NCBI GenBank assembly: GCA_021816775.1
Contig: JAKAXA010000010.1
Coordinates: 53,441 to 117,440 of the forward strand
DNA: 64,000 nucleotides
Direction: 5' to 3'
Source of the DNA: Pseudomonadota bacterium
GTDB lineage: Bacteria > Pseudomonadota > Gammaproteobacteria > Steroidobacterales > Steroidobacteraceae
In this document: positions 7,988 to 17,009 of the stretch, piece after piece
Layout: each line of letters begins with the position of its first letter
Numbering within the stretch: the stretch's first letter is position 1
Made by a program: the position numbers and the translations under genes
The notes under the pieces: generated by a model
Seen by the model: the letters and a program-made list of their open reading frames with translations, nothing else
Databases searched by the model: none
Told to the model about the DNA's origin: nothing

Positions 7988-10900
7988 TCACCCGCCCACG
8001 CTGGTCGGCGGCTGCGGCAGCGGCGGAAGCTTCGGATGGTAGTCGCGCCACGGTGGCCGCCGGTAATGCTGCGGCGGATGCGCCTTGAGCTCCTGCAGCG
8101 CGACTTCAACGGCCCGCTGCAGCTGCGGGTCCTGCCCTTCGCGCACCAGCTTGGGGTTCTGCCAGACCTGCACGTTGGGGCTGACGCCGTGGTTCTCCAC
8201 GGGGAACGTGCCGTGCAGGCCCTCGACCGCGACGCGCGGGGCCGTGATGTGGCCGCCGTCCATGAGCGTCGGGTAGCCGTAGATCCCGACCAGCCCGCCC
8301 CAGGTCCGCTCACCGACCAGGGGCCCGATGTGATCCATCTTGAAATACCACGGCAGTGCATCGCCGCCGGAGCCCGCGTACTGATTGATGACCATCACCT
8401 TGGGACCGAACAGCGCCTCATAGGGGGCGACCTGCGGCTGCCCCCAGCGGGTGACGACGAGGGCCATCGGCCGGCGCAGCAGATTGTCGATGATGTAGTC
8501 GGAGAGCGCCCCGCCGTGGTTGTAGCGCTCATCGAGGATCACGCCTTCCTTGTCGATCTGCGAGAAGTAGTACCGGTTGAAGCTCTGATAGCCGCCCCAG
8601 CCGGTGTCCGGCAGGTAGACATAACCGAGCTTCCCGCCGCTCAGCCGGTTCACGAGGCGCATGTTGTGATCAACCCAGGCGATATGGCGCAGCGCCGCCT
8701 CGCTGGGGATGGTCTTGACAACCAGCCGGTACGCCCCCTGTGAACTCGGATTCGGTCCGACCGTGAGCGTCACCGTCTTGTTCGCCAGGTCCTGGAACGC
8801 ACGGTAAAGGTTCATCGAGCCATCGAGCGCAACGCCGTTGACCGCCAGCAGATAATCCCCCACCTTCACCTTCAGGCCCGGCTGGGCGAGCGGCGCATAG
8901 ACGCCCGGGTTCCAGCGGCCGCCGCGCAGGATGCGTGTGATGCGGTAGTGACCGTGCTCGATGCGGTAATTGGCCCCGAGCAGCCCGACTTTGATGTCCT
9001 GCATCTTCGGCTCGTAGCCGCCGTAGATGAACATGTGGCCGACCGACAGATAACTCATCATCTCCCGGAACAGGAACGAGAGGTCGTCGCGGCTCGCGAT
9101 ACCGGGCAGATAGTGCGCGAACTCCTTTTCGGCCGCATTGATGTCCAGGCCGTCGAACTTCGGGTTGTAGAAGAAGGCCTTCTCGATGCGCCACGCGTCG
9201 CGATACATCTCGGCCCACTGCTCGCGCGGCACCACGTACACGCGCATGTGGGCGAGGTGCAGCTGCGTCGGCTTGGCTTTGGGCCGCGTCGCGGCCACGA
9301 ACCAATGCGGACCCCGCCGATACAGCACTTTCCCGCCCTTGGCGGCAATCGCGACGTTCGTGACCCCTTGCAGCAGGGGCTGGACCTTGCGTTTCTTCAG
9401 TTCGAAGCGCAGTAGTGCAAGCGGCACGCCGTTACGTGCGCTGATGTTCGGCATGAACACGAGCGGCGCGCGCAGCAGGTACAACGTGCCCGCCGGACCG
9501 GGGTACAGGCCGCGATAATTCGCAGGCGGGACGGGAAGCGGCACCGCACGAGCGCGCAGGCCATGGAAATCGATGGTGACCTGCGGGGTTGAGCCCGAAG
9601 CGCCGTGCTGACCCGCACGGCCCGGATGCGCCGGCTTCTTCTTCGGGTGCGCCGCGGTCTCGAAGCCTGCGCGCGGCGCAAACGGGGAGGCGAGTCCCGC
9701 GCGCAGCGTCGTCACGTAGACGTGACTGGTCATCGGACGCTCGAACGAGGACATATCGAGCCAACCCTGGCCAAGGGCCGTGTTCGTGCTCGACATGAAA
9801 TAGAGGTACTTGCCGCTCGCGTCGAATACCGGGAAGAGGCAGTCGCTGTCGCCATGGGTGACCTGGTGGGTAGTGCCGCTCTTGACCGAATAGATGTAGA
9901 TCGCGTGCAGGTTGTTCGGCAGCAGCCTCGTCAAGGCGATCCACTCGCTGTCCGGGGACCAGCGGGCGGCAAACAGGTGCAGCGGCGAGTCGAACTCGTC
10001 GGTGGCGATCCTGACCGGCCGCGGGTGCGCCTGCGCAAGATCGACGTACCAGAGATTGAGCTTCTGATCGCTGAACACGACCCGCTTGCTGTCCGGCGCC
10101 CAGGTCAGGTGGTAGTAGAAGGCGTCATCCTGACCCAGCGGCACGCGCCGCACGGAGCCCGTGCCGTCCTGACGGCGGATGTAGAGGTCGTACTCGCCGG
10201 CCCGATCGGAGAAGTAGGCAATCCACCGGCCGTTCGGCGACCAGGCCGGGTCGCGGTCCATCGCGCCCGGGCTGTGAGTGAGATTCACGATGCTGCCGTG
10301 CTTGACCGGCACGGTGAGAATGTCCCCGTGCGCCTGGAACAGCGCACGCACCCCGCTCGGGGAAATCCCGCCGTGCGCGACATCCTTGCCGACCCGCTTG
10401 TAGTACGGGCGCAGCTGCGGCAGATCCCCCGCAACGCTCACGTGCACCGGATGCGTCGTGCCGGTGGCGAAATCATAGATGTGCAGTTCGCCGAACTGCG
10501 AATAGATGATGCCGCCCGGGCCGGCGGATGCGGAGGTGATGTCGAATCCGGTGTTGTCGATCAGGCGCTTGACCGTACCGCTGTGGGTGTCATAGGCGAA
10601 CAGCGTGGTCGGGCCATCGCGGTCGGAGAGGAAATAGACGGTGTCTGCGACCCACATCGGGTCGGTCTCGTTCGCATCGTGACGCGCAATGCGCACCACG
10701 CTCGTGTCCGACAGGCGCGCGATCCACACCTGGGTGTGCTGGCCGCCCTTGTAGCCCTGCCAGAACTTCTCCCACTGGAAGCCGGGCACGTAGGCGATGT
10801 GCGTGCCGTCGGGCGAATACGACCCCATCTCCGCCGCCGGCAGGGGCAGCTCGCTCGGGAAGCCCCCGGTGACGGGCACGGTGTAGAGTTGATCGGGGTC

Positions 10901-11293
10901 GGAGAAACTGTAGCGGTGCGAGCGGAACAGCACACTCTTGCCGTCCGGAGTCCAACCGACCGCGACGTCCGGCCCGGGATAGTACGTCAGGCGACGCAGC
11001 GGCCCGCCGCCGGCGCGCACGACGTACACGTCGGTATTCTTCTGAAAGGTTCCGGAAAAGGCGACCCAGCGGCCGCTCGGCGAGAAGATGGGCTTGGTGA
11101 GCAGGTCGATGCCGCTGGCGAGCACATGCGCCTGGCCACCCGCGCGTGGGACGCTCCAGAGCTCCCCGCCGTACTCGAACACGATCTGCGTGCGCGACAT
11201 CGTCGGGTAACGCAGCAGCAGCCTGTTGGCGCCAAGCGCCGGCACACAGCCGCACGCGAACAGCGCCAATACCGTCCCAAACCGTTTCCGCAT
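7988..11293 (-). CDS. Tricorn-like S41 family protease, exported
   Basis: 1101 residues. A signal peptide (about residues 1-22) is followed by a long beta-propeller region of WD40/PD40-like repeats (WSPNGRWIAYFSDRAGEYDLY and similar), then a PDZ domain (KVGDYLLAVNGVALDG) and an S41 catalytic domain. The active region shows ILDERYNHGG and the nucleophile serine near residue 975 in AGSGGDALPWYF. Length and order match tricorn core protease homologues, which trim peptides released by other proteases. Unlike archaeal tricorn the signal peptide places it in the periplasm. No partner peptidase is adjacent; the S10 peptidases at 57.7-61 kb could act on its products. Confidence 0.93.
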   Translation of the reverse strand: MRKRFGTVLALFACGCVPALGANRLLLRYPTMSRTQIVFEYGGELWSVPRAGGQAHVLASGIDLLTKPIFSPSGRWVAFSGTFQKNTDVYVVRAGGGPLRRLTYYPGPDVAVGWTPDGKSVLFRSHRYSFSDPDQLYTVPVTGGFPSELPLPAAEMGSYSPDGTHIAYVPGFQWEKFWQGYKGGQHTQVWIARLSDTSVVRIARHDANETDPMWVADTVYFLSDRDGPTTLFAYDTHSGTVKRLIDNTGFDITSASAGPGGIIYSQFGELHIYDFATGTTHPVHVSVAGDLPQLRPYYKRVGKDVAHGGISPSGVRALFQAHGDILTVPVKHGSIVNLTHSPGAMDRDPAWSPNGRWIAYFSDRAGEYDLYIRRQDGTGSVRRVPLGQDDAFYYHLTWAPDSKRVVFSDQKLNLWYVDLAQAHPRPVRIATDEFDSPLHLFAARWSPDSEWIALTRLLPNNLHAIYIYSVKSGTTHQVTHGDSDCLFPVFDASGKYLYFMSSTNTALGQGWLDMSSFERPMTSHVYVTTLRAGLASPFAPRAGFETAAHPKKKPAHPGRAGQHGASGSTPQVTIDFHGLRARAVPLPVPPANYRGLYPGPAGTLYLLRAPLVFMPNISARNGVPLALLRFELKKRKVQPLLQGVTNVAIAAKGGKVLYRRGPHWFVAATRPKAKPTQLHLAHMRVYVVPREQWAEMYRDAWRIEKAFFYNPKFDGLDINAAEKEFAHYLPGIASRDDLSFLFREMMSYLSVGHMFIYGGYEPKMQDIKVGLLGANYRIEHGHYRITRILRGGRWNPGVYAPLAQPGLKVKVGDYLLAVNGVALDGSMNLYRAFQDLANKTVTLTVGPNPSSQGAYRLVVKTIPSEAALRHIAWVDHNMRLVNRLSGGKLGYVYLPDTGWGGYQSFNRYYFSQIDKEGVILDERYNHGGALSDYIIDNLLRRPMALVVTRWGQPQVAPYEALFGPKVMVINQYAGSGGDALPWYFKMDHIGPLVGERTWGGLVGIYGYPTLMDGGHITAPRVAVEGLHGTFPVENHGVSPNVQVWQNPKLVREGQDPQLQRAVEVALQELKAHPPQHYRRPPWRDYHPKLPPLPQPPTSVGG

Positions 11294-11365
11294 CGCGGCC
11301 TCCCCCCCAGGACGTCAGCGCGCAGCATACGCCCTCCGCATCGTTGGGAACAGCCGCCCCAACGC

Positions 11366-11784
11366 CTACACGGGCGGGCCTGTCGCCTGCGGCTCCCACC
11401 AGGCCGGCCACCTGTGCGCATCGCGTCCCACGGTGGCCATCCACAACTCACGCGGGAACTCCCCGGGCAGGCACAGCGCAGGCCCGTACGGGAAAACGAG
11501 CGTCGAAAGCGCGGGCGCTCCGAAGGTCAAGAGCGGATCGGTCAGATCGCCGAAGCCGCGGACGCCGAGCAGAACGCCGAGGGTGCGCGGCAGGAAACCG
11601 CAGCGTTACATCACATATTCGCGGCCGTCGCGGCGGCATCGCCGCTCGCGAAGATGTCGCGGTGAGCGTCGCCGATGTCGAAAAATCCGGCCGCGACCCC
11701 GAACAGGCCGACGCCACCGAAGAGACGCGCGAGCGCGAGCGGGGAGAATCGCTCCGGAGTGAACTCGGCGGCAACGGCATTCAT
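11366..11784 (-). pseudogene. DUF4386 membrane protein, internally deleted remnant
   Basis: A strong ribosome site (AGGAGGGGGG) precedes ATG at 11784, and the first 57 codons read like the N-terminus of DUF4386 proteins, ending in SGDAAATAANM before an in-frame TGA. In another frame, from about 11600 to the TAG at 11366, the C-terminus of the same family is readable: FLPRTLGVLLGVRGFGDLTD, later PGEFPRELWMATVGRDAHRW. The middle membrane segments between these two pieces are missing, so an internal deletion with frameshift has destroyed the gene. Sits downstream of a small ArsR/membrane-protein unit on the same strand. Confidence 0.65.
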
Positions 11785-11817
11785 CCCCCCTCCTGCATCA
11801 GGTCGGGGCTGCGATTG

Positions 11818-12069
11818 CTACTGCACCGGTATCATCAGCTTCTCAACGGCAGCACGGCTCGCGGCGATCTGCGCAAGGCCCGCTTGCACCGCGGCCATCG
11901 TCACCTGCGCTCGCGATTGAGTCGCCATGACTGTCGCGGCGAGCATCCGATACTGTCCGTCGCTCGAGCGCAGTCCCGAGGTCTGGAATATCGCCGAGAT
12001 GTATATCACCGCGAACACCACGACCACGGCCAGGAGCACCGCATAGATGATGTTTGCAACGAGCGTCAT
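11818..12069 (-). CDS. Small single-span membrane protein, unknown
   Basis: 83 residues. One membrane segment at about residues 5-27 (ANIIYAVLLAVVVVFAVIYI) is followed by a polar, probably helical tail with many Ala, Gln and Met residues. I do not recognise a family. It starts 13 bases after the stop of the ArsR-type regulator gene on the same strand, so the two are almost certainly cotranscribed. Confidence 0.6.
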   Translation of the reverse strand: MTLVANIIYAVLLAVVVVFAVIYISAIFQTSGLRSSDGQYRMLAATVMATQSRAQVTMAAVQAGLAQIAASRAAVEKLMIPVQ

Positions 12070-12082
12070 GCCAAGACCCCTG

Positions 12083-12421
12083 TCAGCATGGCTGCGACAG
12101 CGCTTCCGCAGGCGTCACGGCCGCTGGGGTGATTGTCGCCGGGTTGATCTTGAGCGCAAACCGCGTCACTTCGAAGTACTTGAGCGCCTGGCCGTCGGCA
12201 AACAGCTCAGGTTCGCTGCTGACCAGACCTGCACCCTCGAGTCTTTGCAGATGCAGGTGCAGCAAGGGGCGGCTGATGCCCATCTCGCGCGCAAGCTGGC
12301 TCACGCACTGGCGTCCGTTTGAGTTGAGCAGCACAATGATGCGCCGCCGATGCGCATTGGCGAGCGCCCCGCAAAAAAGGCGCGCAGACGTTCCCCGGTT
12401 GACCACAGTGCTCAGCTCCAC
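12083..12421 (-). CDS. ArsR-like winged-helix regulator
   Basis: 112 residues. The helix-turn-helix core reads ANAHRRRIIVLLNSNG, QCVSQLAREMGISRPLLHLHLQRLEGAGLV, followed by a wing and KYFEVTRFALKI. There are no clear metal-binding cysteines in the usual ArsR position, so the signal is unknown. The C-terminal 20 residues are Ala/Thr/Pro-rich. The small membrane protein gene follows in the same unit. It lies downstream of the paa operon but is separated from it by 126 bases and shows no obvious connection. Confidence 0.78.
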   Translation of the reverse strand: MELSTVVNRGTSARLFCGALANAHRRRIIVLLNSNGRQCVSQLAREMGISRPLLHLHLQRLEGAGLVSSEPELFADGQALKYFEVTRFALKINPATITPAAVTPAEALSQPC

Positions 12422-12547
12422 TGTGGACGTGCAAGACTTTTTTCACGTGCGCCTGAGCGCCAATCAGCGCAGAGCAGTCATGGCCTGCAGCGCGTCCCGG
12501 GGGCCTCCGCTCGCTCGTTCACCTGCGCACGGCGCGCAGGCGTCTCC

Positions 12548-14599
12548 TCATGACGCAGCGGCGTCAGCCATCTCGTGCTCGCTCACCATCGTCAGCACGT
12601 CGTACTGAGCAACCGTCTCGCCGTTCTGGTTGGTGATCTGCGTGTCCCAGCGCACCTCGCCGTATCCCTGGCCGATACGCAACGACTTCTCCTTGCAGGT
12701 CAGGCGCACGCGAATGCGCTCGCCCGGCTTGACGGGCTGAATGAAGCGCAAGCCGTCGATGCCGTAGTTGGCGAGCACCGGGCCGAGCGGCGGATCGACG
12801 AACAGCCCGGCGGCGGCCGAGATGAGCAAATACCCGTGGGCCACGCGCCCGCCGAAGATCGGATTGCGCCGCGCCGCCGCCTCGTCCATGTGCGCGTAGA
12901 AATGATCGCCGGAGAGCGCCGCGAAGCGCTCGATGTCCTCCAGGGTCACTTCCCGCTCGCCGGAATGGAACGTGTCGCCGATGCGCAGCGTGCCGAAGGG
13001 CTTGCGGAAGGGATGCACACCCGGATCGAGCTCGCGGGAGCCCTTGATCCAGCGCCCCGTGACGGCTGTCAGCACATCGGGCGTGCCCTGCACGGCGGTG
13101 CGCTGCATGTAGTGCAATACGCCGCGGATGCCGCCCATCTCCTCCCCGCCCCCGGCGCGGCCCGGGCCGCCGTGCACCAGATGCGGCAGCGGGGAGCCGT
13201 GACCGGTCGATTCCTTCGCGCAGTGGCGGTTGACCACCAGGATGCGCCCGTGAAACGGCGCAAGCCCCAGTACCAGCTGCGCGGCGATGGTCTCATCGGC
13301 GCTGAACACCGAGCCGACGAGGCTGCCGGCGCCGCGGCGCGCAAGCTCGATCGCCTCCTCGAGGCCCTGGTACGGCACCACCGTGCTGACCGGACCGAAC
13401 GCCTCGACTTCATGGATGGCCCGTGCGCTGAGCGCGTCCCGGCAGTGCAGGAGGGTCGGGGCGATGAACGCGCCACGCTCGGCATCGGCCCCGACCGGTG
13501 CGAGCTCGCCGCCCTGCCCCCACACCACATCGGCCTCGCGCTCGAGGCGCGCGAGCTGCTGCAGGACCTCGCGCCGCTGGGCAAGCGAAGCCACCGGTCC
13601 CATGCGCACCGACTGCTCGCGCGGATCGCCGATCACGACCTTCGCGAGCGCGGCGCGCAGCGCCTCGAGCACCGCCGCGCTCTGAGCGGCCGGTACGATG
13701 GCCTTGCGGATCGCGGTGCATTTCTGGCCGGCCTTGACGGTCATCTCGCGCACCACTTCGCGCACGAACAGGTCGAACTCCGCCGTCCCGGCGAGCGCAT
13801 CGGGCGCGAGGATGCACGAGTTGAGCGAATCGGTCTCCGCGGTGAAGCGCACCGACTGATCCACCACCCGCGGGTGCATGCGCAGCTTGCGTGCGGTCGA
13901 GGCCGAGCCGGTGAAGGCGATCACGTCCTGGCAGGTCAGGTGCTCGAAGAGGTCCCCGACGCCGCCGCAGATCAGCTGCACGGCGCCCTCGGGCAGCAGG
14001 CCCGAATCGATGATCTGCCGGAACGCAAGCTCGGTGAGATACGCGGTGGCGGTCGCCGGCTTGACGATGGCCGGCACACCGGCGAGCAGCGCCGGAGCGA
14101 GCTTCTCCAACATGCCCCACACCGGGAAGTTGAAGGCGTTGATGTGCACCGCCACCCCTTCCAGGGACACGTAGATATGCTGCCCGAGGAAGCCGCCGCT
14201 CTTGGACAGCAATTCCACCGCGCCGTCCACGTAGACCCGGCTGTCCGGCAGCTCCTTCATGCCCTTGCTGGCGTAGACGAACAGCGTGCCGATGCCGCCG
14301 TCGATGTCGATCCACGCGTCGGATTTGGTCGCGCCTGTCGCGTAGGAGAGCTGATACAGCGCCTCCTTCTTCTCGGTGAGATATTTGGCGAGCGCCTTCA
14401 GGCGCGCGGCGCGCTCGTGAAAGGTCAGTCCTCGCAGGTTGGGGCCGCCCACCGAGCGTGCGTGCTCGAGCATGGCCGCGAAATCGAGCCCCTCGCTGGT
14501 GACGCTCGCGACCACCTCACCGGTGCTCGCGTCCCGCAGCGCTGCTGCCTTGCCGGTGCCGCTCGCCCAGCGGCCCGCGATGAAGCTTTGCAGTTGCAT
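12548..14599 (-). CDS. paaZ: Oxepin-CoA hydrolase / semialdehyde dehydrogenase
   Basis: 683 residues. Bifunctional ring-opening enzyme of aerobic phenylacetate degradation: hydrolyses oxepin-CoA and oxidises the resulting semialdehyde to 3-oxo-5,6-dehydrosuberyl-CoA. N-terminal aldehyde dehydrogenase domain with RFTAETDSLNS (general-base Glu) and GQKCTAIRKA (catalytic Cys); C-terminal MaoC-type hydratase domain with SGDHFYAHMDE and GGRVAHGYLL. I prefer the ATG at MQLQSFIAGRW; an ATG four codons upstream is also in frame. Last gene of the paa operon, 21 bases after paaG. Confidence 0.95.
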   Translation of the reverse strand: MQLQSFIAGRWASGTGKAAALRDASTGEVVASVTSEGLDFAAMLEHARSVGGPNLRGLTFHERAARLKALAKYLTEKKEALYQLSYATGATKSDAWIDIDGGIGTLFVYASKGMKELPDSRVYVDGAVELLSKSGGFLGQHIYVSLEGVAVHINAFNFPVWGMLEKLAPALLAGVPAIVKPATATAYLTELAFRQIIDSGLLPEGAVQLICGGVGDLFEHLTCQDVIAFTGSASTARKLRMHPRVVDQSVRFTAETDSLNSCILAPDALAGTAEFDLFVREVVREMTVKAGQKCTAIRKAIVPAAQSAAVLEALRAALAKVVIGDPREQSVRMGPVASLAQRREVLQQLARLEREADVVWGQGGELAPVGADAERGAFIAPTLLHCRDALSARAIHEVEAFGPVSTVVPYQGLEEAIELARRGAGSLVGSVFSADETIAAQLVLGLAPFHGRILVVNRHCAKESTGHGSPLPHLVHGGPGRAGGGEEMGGIRGVLHYMQRTAVQGTPDVLTAVTGRWIKGSRELDPGVHPFRKPFGTLRIGDTFHSGEREVTLEDIERFAALSGDHFYAHMDEAAARRNPIFGGRVAHGYLLISAAAGLFVDPPLGPVLANYGIDGLRFIQPVKPGERIRVRLTCKEKSLRIGQGYGEVRWDTQITNQNGETVAQYDVLTMVSEHEMADAAAS

Positions 14600-14620
14600 C
14601 TGACCCCTCACCCGCGTGCG

Positions 14621-15412
14621 TTATCGGCCGGCGAACCGCGGCTCGCGCTTGGCGATGAACGCCGCAACCCCTTCGGCATAGTCGGCGCTGAAACCGAGCT
14701 CGCGCTGCAGATCGCGCTCCACATCGAGCTGCTGCTCGAGCGTGTGCCCCCAGCTGTCCGCGATCGCCTGCTTGATGCGCCGCAGCGCGAGCGTCGGTGC
14801 TTCGGCGAGCCGCCCGGCGAGTGAGTCGACCTCGGCGGCAAAGTCATCGTCATCGATGCAGCGCCAGATCAGACCCCACTCGGCTGCCTCGATCGCCGGC
14901 AGCTTCTCCCCGAGCAGCGCCAGCCCGAGCGCGCGCGCCGTGCCCACGAGGCGCGGCAGGAACCAGGTCCCGCCCGAGTCCGGCACCAGCCCGATGCGCG
15001 CGAAGGCCTGCACGAAGCTCGCCGAGTGGGCGGCGAGCACCAGATCGCAGGCGAGCGCGATATTGGCGCCCGCTCCGGCGGCCACGCCGTTGACCGCGGC
15101 GATGACCGGCATCGGCAGGCGGCGCAGGGTCAGAATCAGCGGCTTGTAATTGCGCTCGATGGACTCCCCGAGATCGACCGCCGCGCCGGCGGGGGCCACG
15201 GTCCGTTCGCCGAGATCCTGTCCGGCGCAAAACGCGCGGCCCGCGCCGGTGAGCACCAGCACGCGCACTCCCGGGTCAGACTCGAGCCCCGCGAGCGCAT
15301 GACGCAGCTCCTCGTGCATGCGCGCGTTGATGCTGTTGAGCCGCTCGGGGCGATTCAGCGTCAGGCGCCCCACGCCGTCGCTAACGGTGTACACAATGGT
15401 CTGGTAATTCAT
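14621..15412 (-). CDS. paaG: 1,2-epoxyphenylacetyl-CoA isomerase
   Basis: 263 residues, crotonase fold. Converts ring-1,2-epoxyphenylacetyl-CoA to oxepin-CoA. The oxyanion-hole motifs are RAFCAGQDLGER and NGVAAGAGANIALACDLVLA; PDSGGTWFLPRLVG is the region usual for PaaG. The C-terminus FIAKREPRFAGR is typical of the family. Lies between paaE (30 bases upstream) and paaZ in the operon. Confidence 0.95.
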   Translation of the reverse strand: MNYQTIVYTVSDGVGRLTLNRPERLNSINARMHEELRHALAGLESDPGVRVLVLTGAGRAFCAGQDLGERTVAPAGAAVDLGESIERNYKPLILTLRRLPMPVIAAVNGVAAGAGANIALACDLVLAAHSASFVQAFARIGLVPDSGGTWFLPRLVGTARALGLALLGEKLPAIEAAEWGLIWRCIDDDDFAAEVDSLAGRLAEAPTLALRRIKQAIADSWGHTLEQQLDVERDLQRELGFSADYAEGVAAFIAKREPRFAGR

Positions 15413-15442
15413 GAGATCCTCGCATCGGCGCCGCCGCCGTGC

Positions 15443-16516
15443 TCATTTCTCGTCGTAGTCGAGCTCCAGCTCGCCGCTGAGACATTTGGACTGACAGGCC
15501 AGCACATACCCTTGTTCGAGCTCCCACTCCTCGAGCGCGTAGTTCTGCTCCATGCGCACCTGCCCGCGCACGACCTTGGTGCGGCAGGTCGAGCAGACCC
15601 CTGAGCGGCAGGAAAAGGGCAGCTCGAGCCCGGCGCGTTCGGCAGCATCGAGCACCGTGTCCGCATCGATGGGCATGGCGAAGCAGCGGCGCCGCCCGTC
15701 GAGAATCACGGTGACCTCGGCCATGCCGGCTGCCGGTTTCGCCTCCACGGGCGCGGCGGACCGCGCCGCCGCAGCGCTCTCGGCCGCGACGCTGAAGTGC
15801 TCGACCCGGATGCGCTCGGCCGGCACGCCGAATTGCCCGAGCGCCGCGCACACCTGGTCGTCCATGTCGCCGGGACCGCACACGAAATACTCGCTGACGC
15901 CGGCCGGATCGAAGAACGCCCTGGCGAGCTCGCGCACCTTGGATCCGTCCAGCCGCCCGTTGTACAGCGACACTTCCTGCGGCTCGCCGCTCATGATGAA
16001 GTGCAGCGAGAGCCGCGCGGGGTAGCGATCCTTCAGCGCCTGCAGGGCCTCGAGGCCCATCGCGCGCGAGGCGGTGCGGTTGCCGTAGAAGATCATCATG
16101 GCGCCGCCCGCAGCGAGCACCGCGCGGGCGATCGACAGCACCGGCGTGATTCCGCTGCCCGCGGCGAACGCCACCCTCAGTCCCGCTTCGGCCGCGCCTG
16201 CATGTGGCGTGAAGCTGCCATTCGGCGGCAACACATCGAGGCTGTCTCCCGCCGCGAGCCGCTGCAGCGCGCCCGACATGCGCCCGCCCGGCTGCAGCCG
16301 CACCAGGAGGCTCAGCCCCGCCGCGCCTGGTGCGTTGGTCAGCGAATACGTGCGGCGTAGCTCCTCGCCGTCCACGCACGTGCGCAGCACGACGTGCTGT
16401 CCGGGGCTGCCGCGATATTCGGATTGCAGCTCCTGGGCAACAGAGAGCGTGATGGCGAGCGTATCTTCGGCCTCGGGCCGCACCTCGGCGACGCGCAGCG
16501 CATGAAATCTCAACAT
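15443..16516 (-). CDS. paaE: Phenylacetyl-CoA epoxidase reductase subunit
   Basis: 357 residues. Passes electrons from NADPH through FAD and a [2Fe-2S] cluster to the diiron subunit PaaA. The N-terminal ferredoxin-reductase part has RTYSLTNAP for FAD and AFAAGSGITPVLSIARAVL for NADPH; the C-terminal plant-type ferredoxin domain has CRSGVCSTC and a last ligand in VLACQSKCLSG. Starts one base after the paaD stop, so the genes are coupled. Called paaK in some nomenclatures. Confidence 0.95.
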   Translation of the reverse strand: MLRFHALRVAEVRPEAEDTLAITLSVAQELQSEYRGSPGQHVVLRTCVDGEELRRTYSLTNAPGAAGLSLLVRLQPGGRMSGALQRLAAGDSLDVLPPNGSFTPHAGAAEAGLRVAFAAGSGITPVLSIARAVLAAGGAMMIFYGNRTASRAMGLEALQALKDRYPARLSLHFIMSGEPQEVSLYNGRLDGSKVRELARAFFDPAGVSEYFVCGPGDMDDQVCAALGQFGVPAERIRVEHFSVAAESAAAARSAAPVEAKPAAGMAEVTVILDGRRRCFAMPIDADTVLDAAERAGLELPFSCRSGVCSTCRTKVVRGQVRMEQNYALEEWELEQGYVLACQSKCLSGELELDYDEK

Positions 16517-16517
16517 A

Positions 16518-17009
16518 TCAGAGGCACTTGAAAGTATCGAAGGGCTCGAGACACTCGAGGCAGCGGTAATGCGCCTTGCAGGGGGTGGAGCCGAACTCGC
16601 TCACCCGTTCGATGCGCCGGCTGGCGCAGCGCGGACAGGCGAGTGTCCCGGGCTCGGTGCGCTCGACGGCGATGCCATAAGCCTCGAGCTTGCGCCGTCC
16701 GGCCTCGCTCAGCCACTCGCTCGACCACGGCGGCCACAGCAGCGTCTCGAGCGTCACATCGGTGAATCCGCTCTGATCGAGCGCGGTGCGGATCGTCTGC
16801 GTGATCACTTCGGTTGCAGGGCACCCCGAATAGGTCGGAGTGATTCCGACGCGCAGCCGGCCGTCCTCGCCGGCGCGCACCTGCCGCACGATGCCGAGGT
16901 CCACCACGCTCACCACCGGGATCTCCGGGTCCATCACCGACTCGAGCATCTGCCAGACCTGTCGCACTCGGCTCGCCGGCGCCGCAGCCTGCGGGAATTC
17001 GTTCACCAT
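16518..17009 (-). CDS. paaD: Phenylacetyl-CoA epoxidase maturation protein
   Basis: 163 residues. The N-terminal DUF59/MIP18-like domain (VMDPEIPVVSVVDLGIVRQV, TPTYSGCPATEVI) is followed by a C-terminal zinc-ribbon-like part with CPRCASRR and CLECLEPFDTFKCL. Believed to assist Fe-S or diiron assembly of the epoxidase. The ATG at 17009 overlaps the paaC stop by 7 bases; the open frame extends much further upstream but only inside paaC. Confidence 0.94.
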   Translation of the reverse strand: MVNEFPQAAAPASRVRQVWQMLESVMDPEIPVVSVVDLGIVRQVRAGEDGRLRVGITPTYSGCPATEVITQTIRTALDQSGFTDVTLETLLWPPWSSEWLSEAGRRKLEAYGIAVERTEPGTLACPRCASRRIERVSEFGSTPCKAHYRCLECLEPFDTFKCL

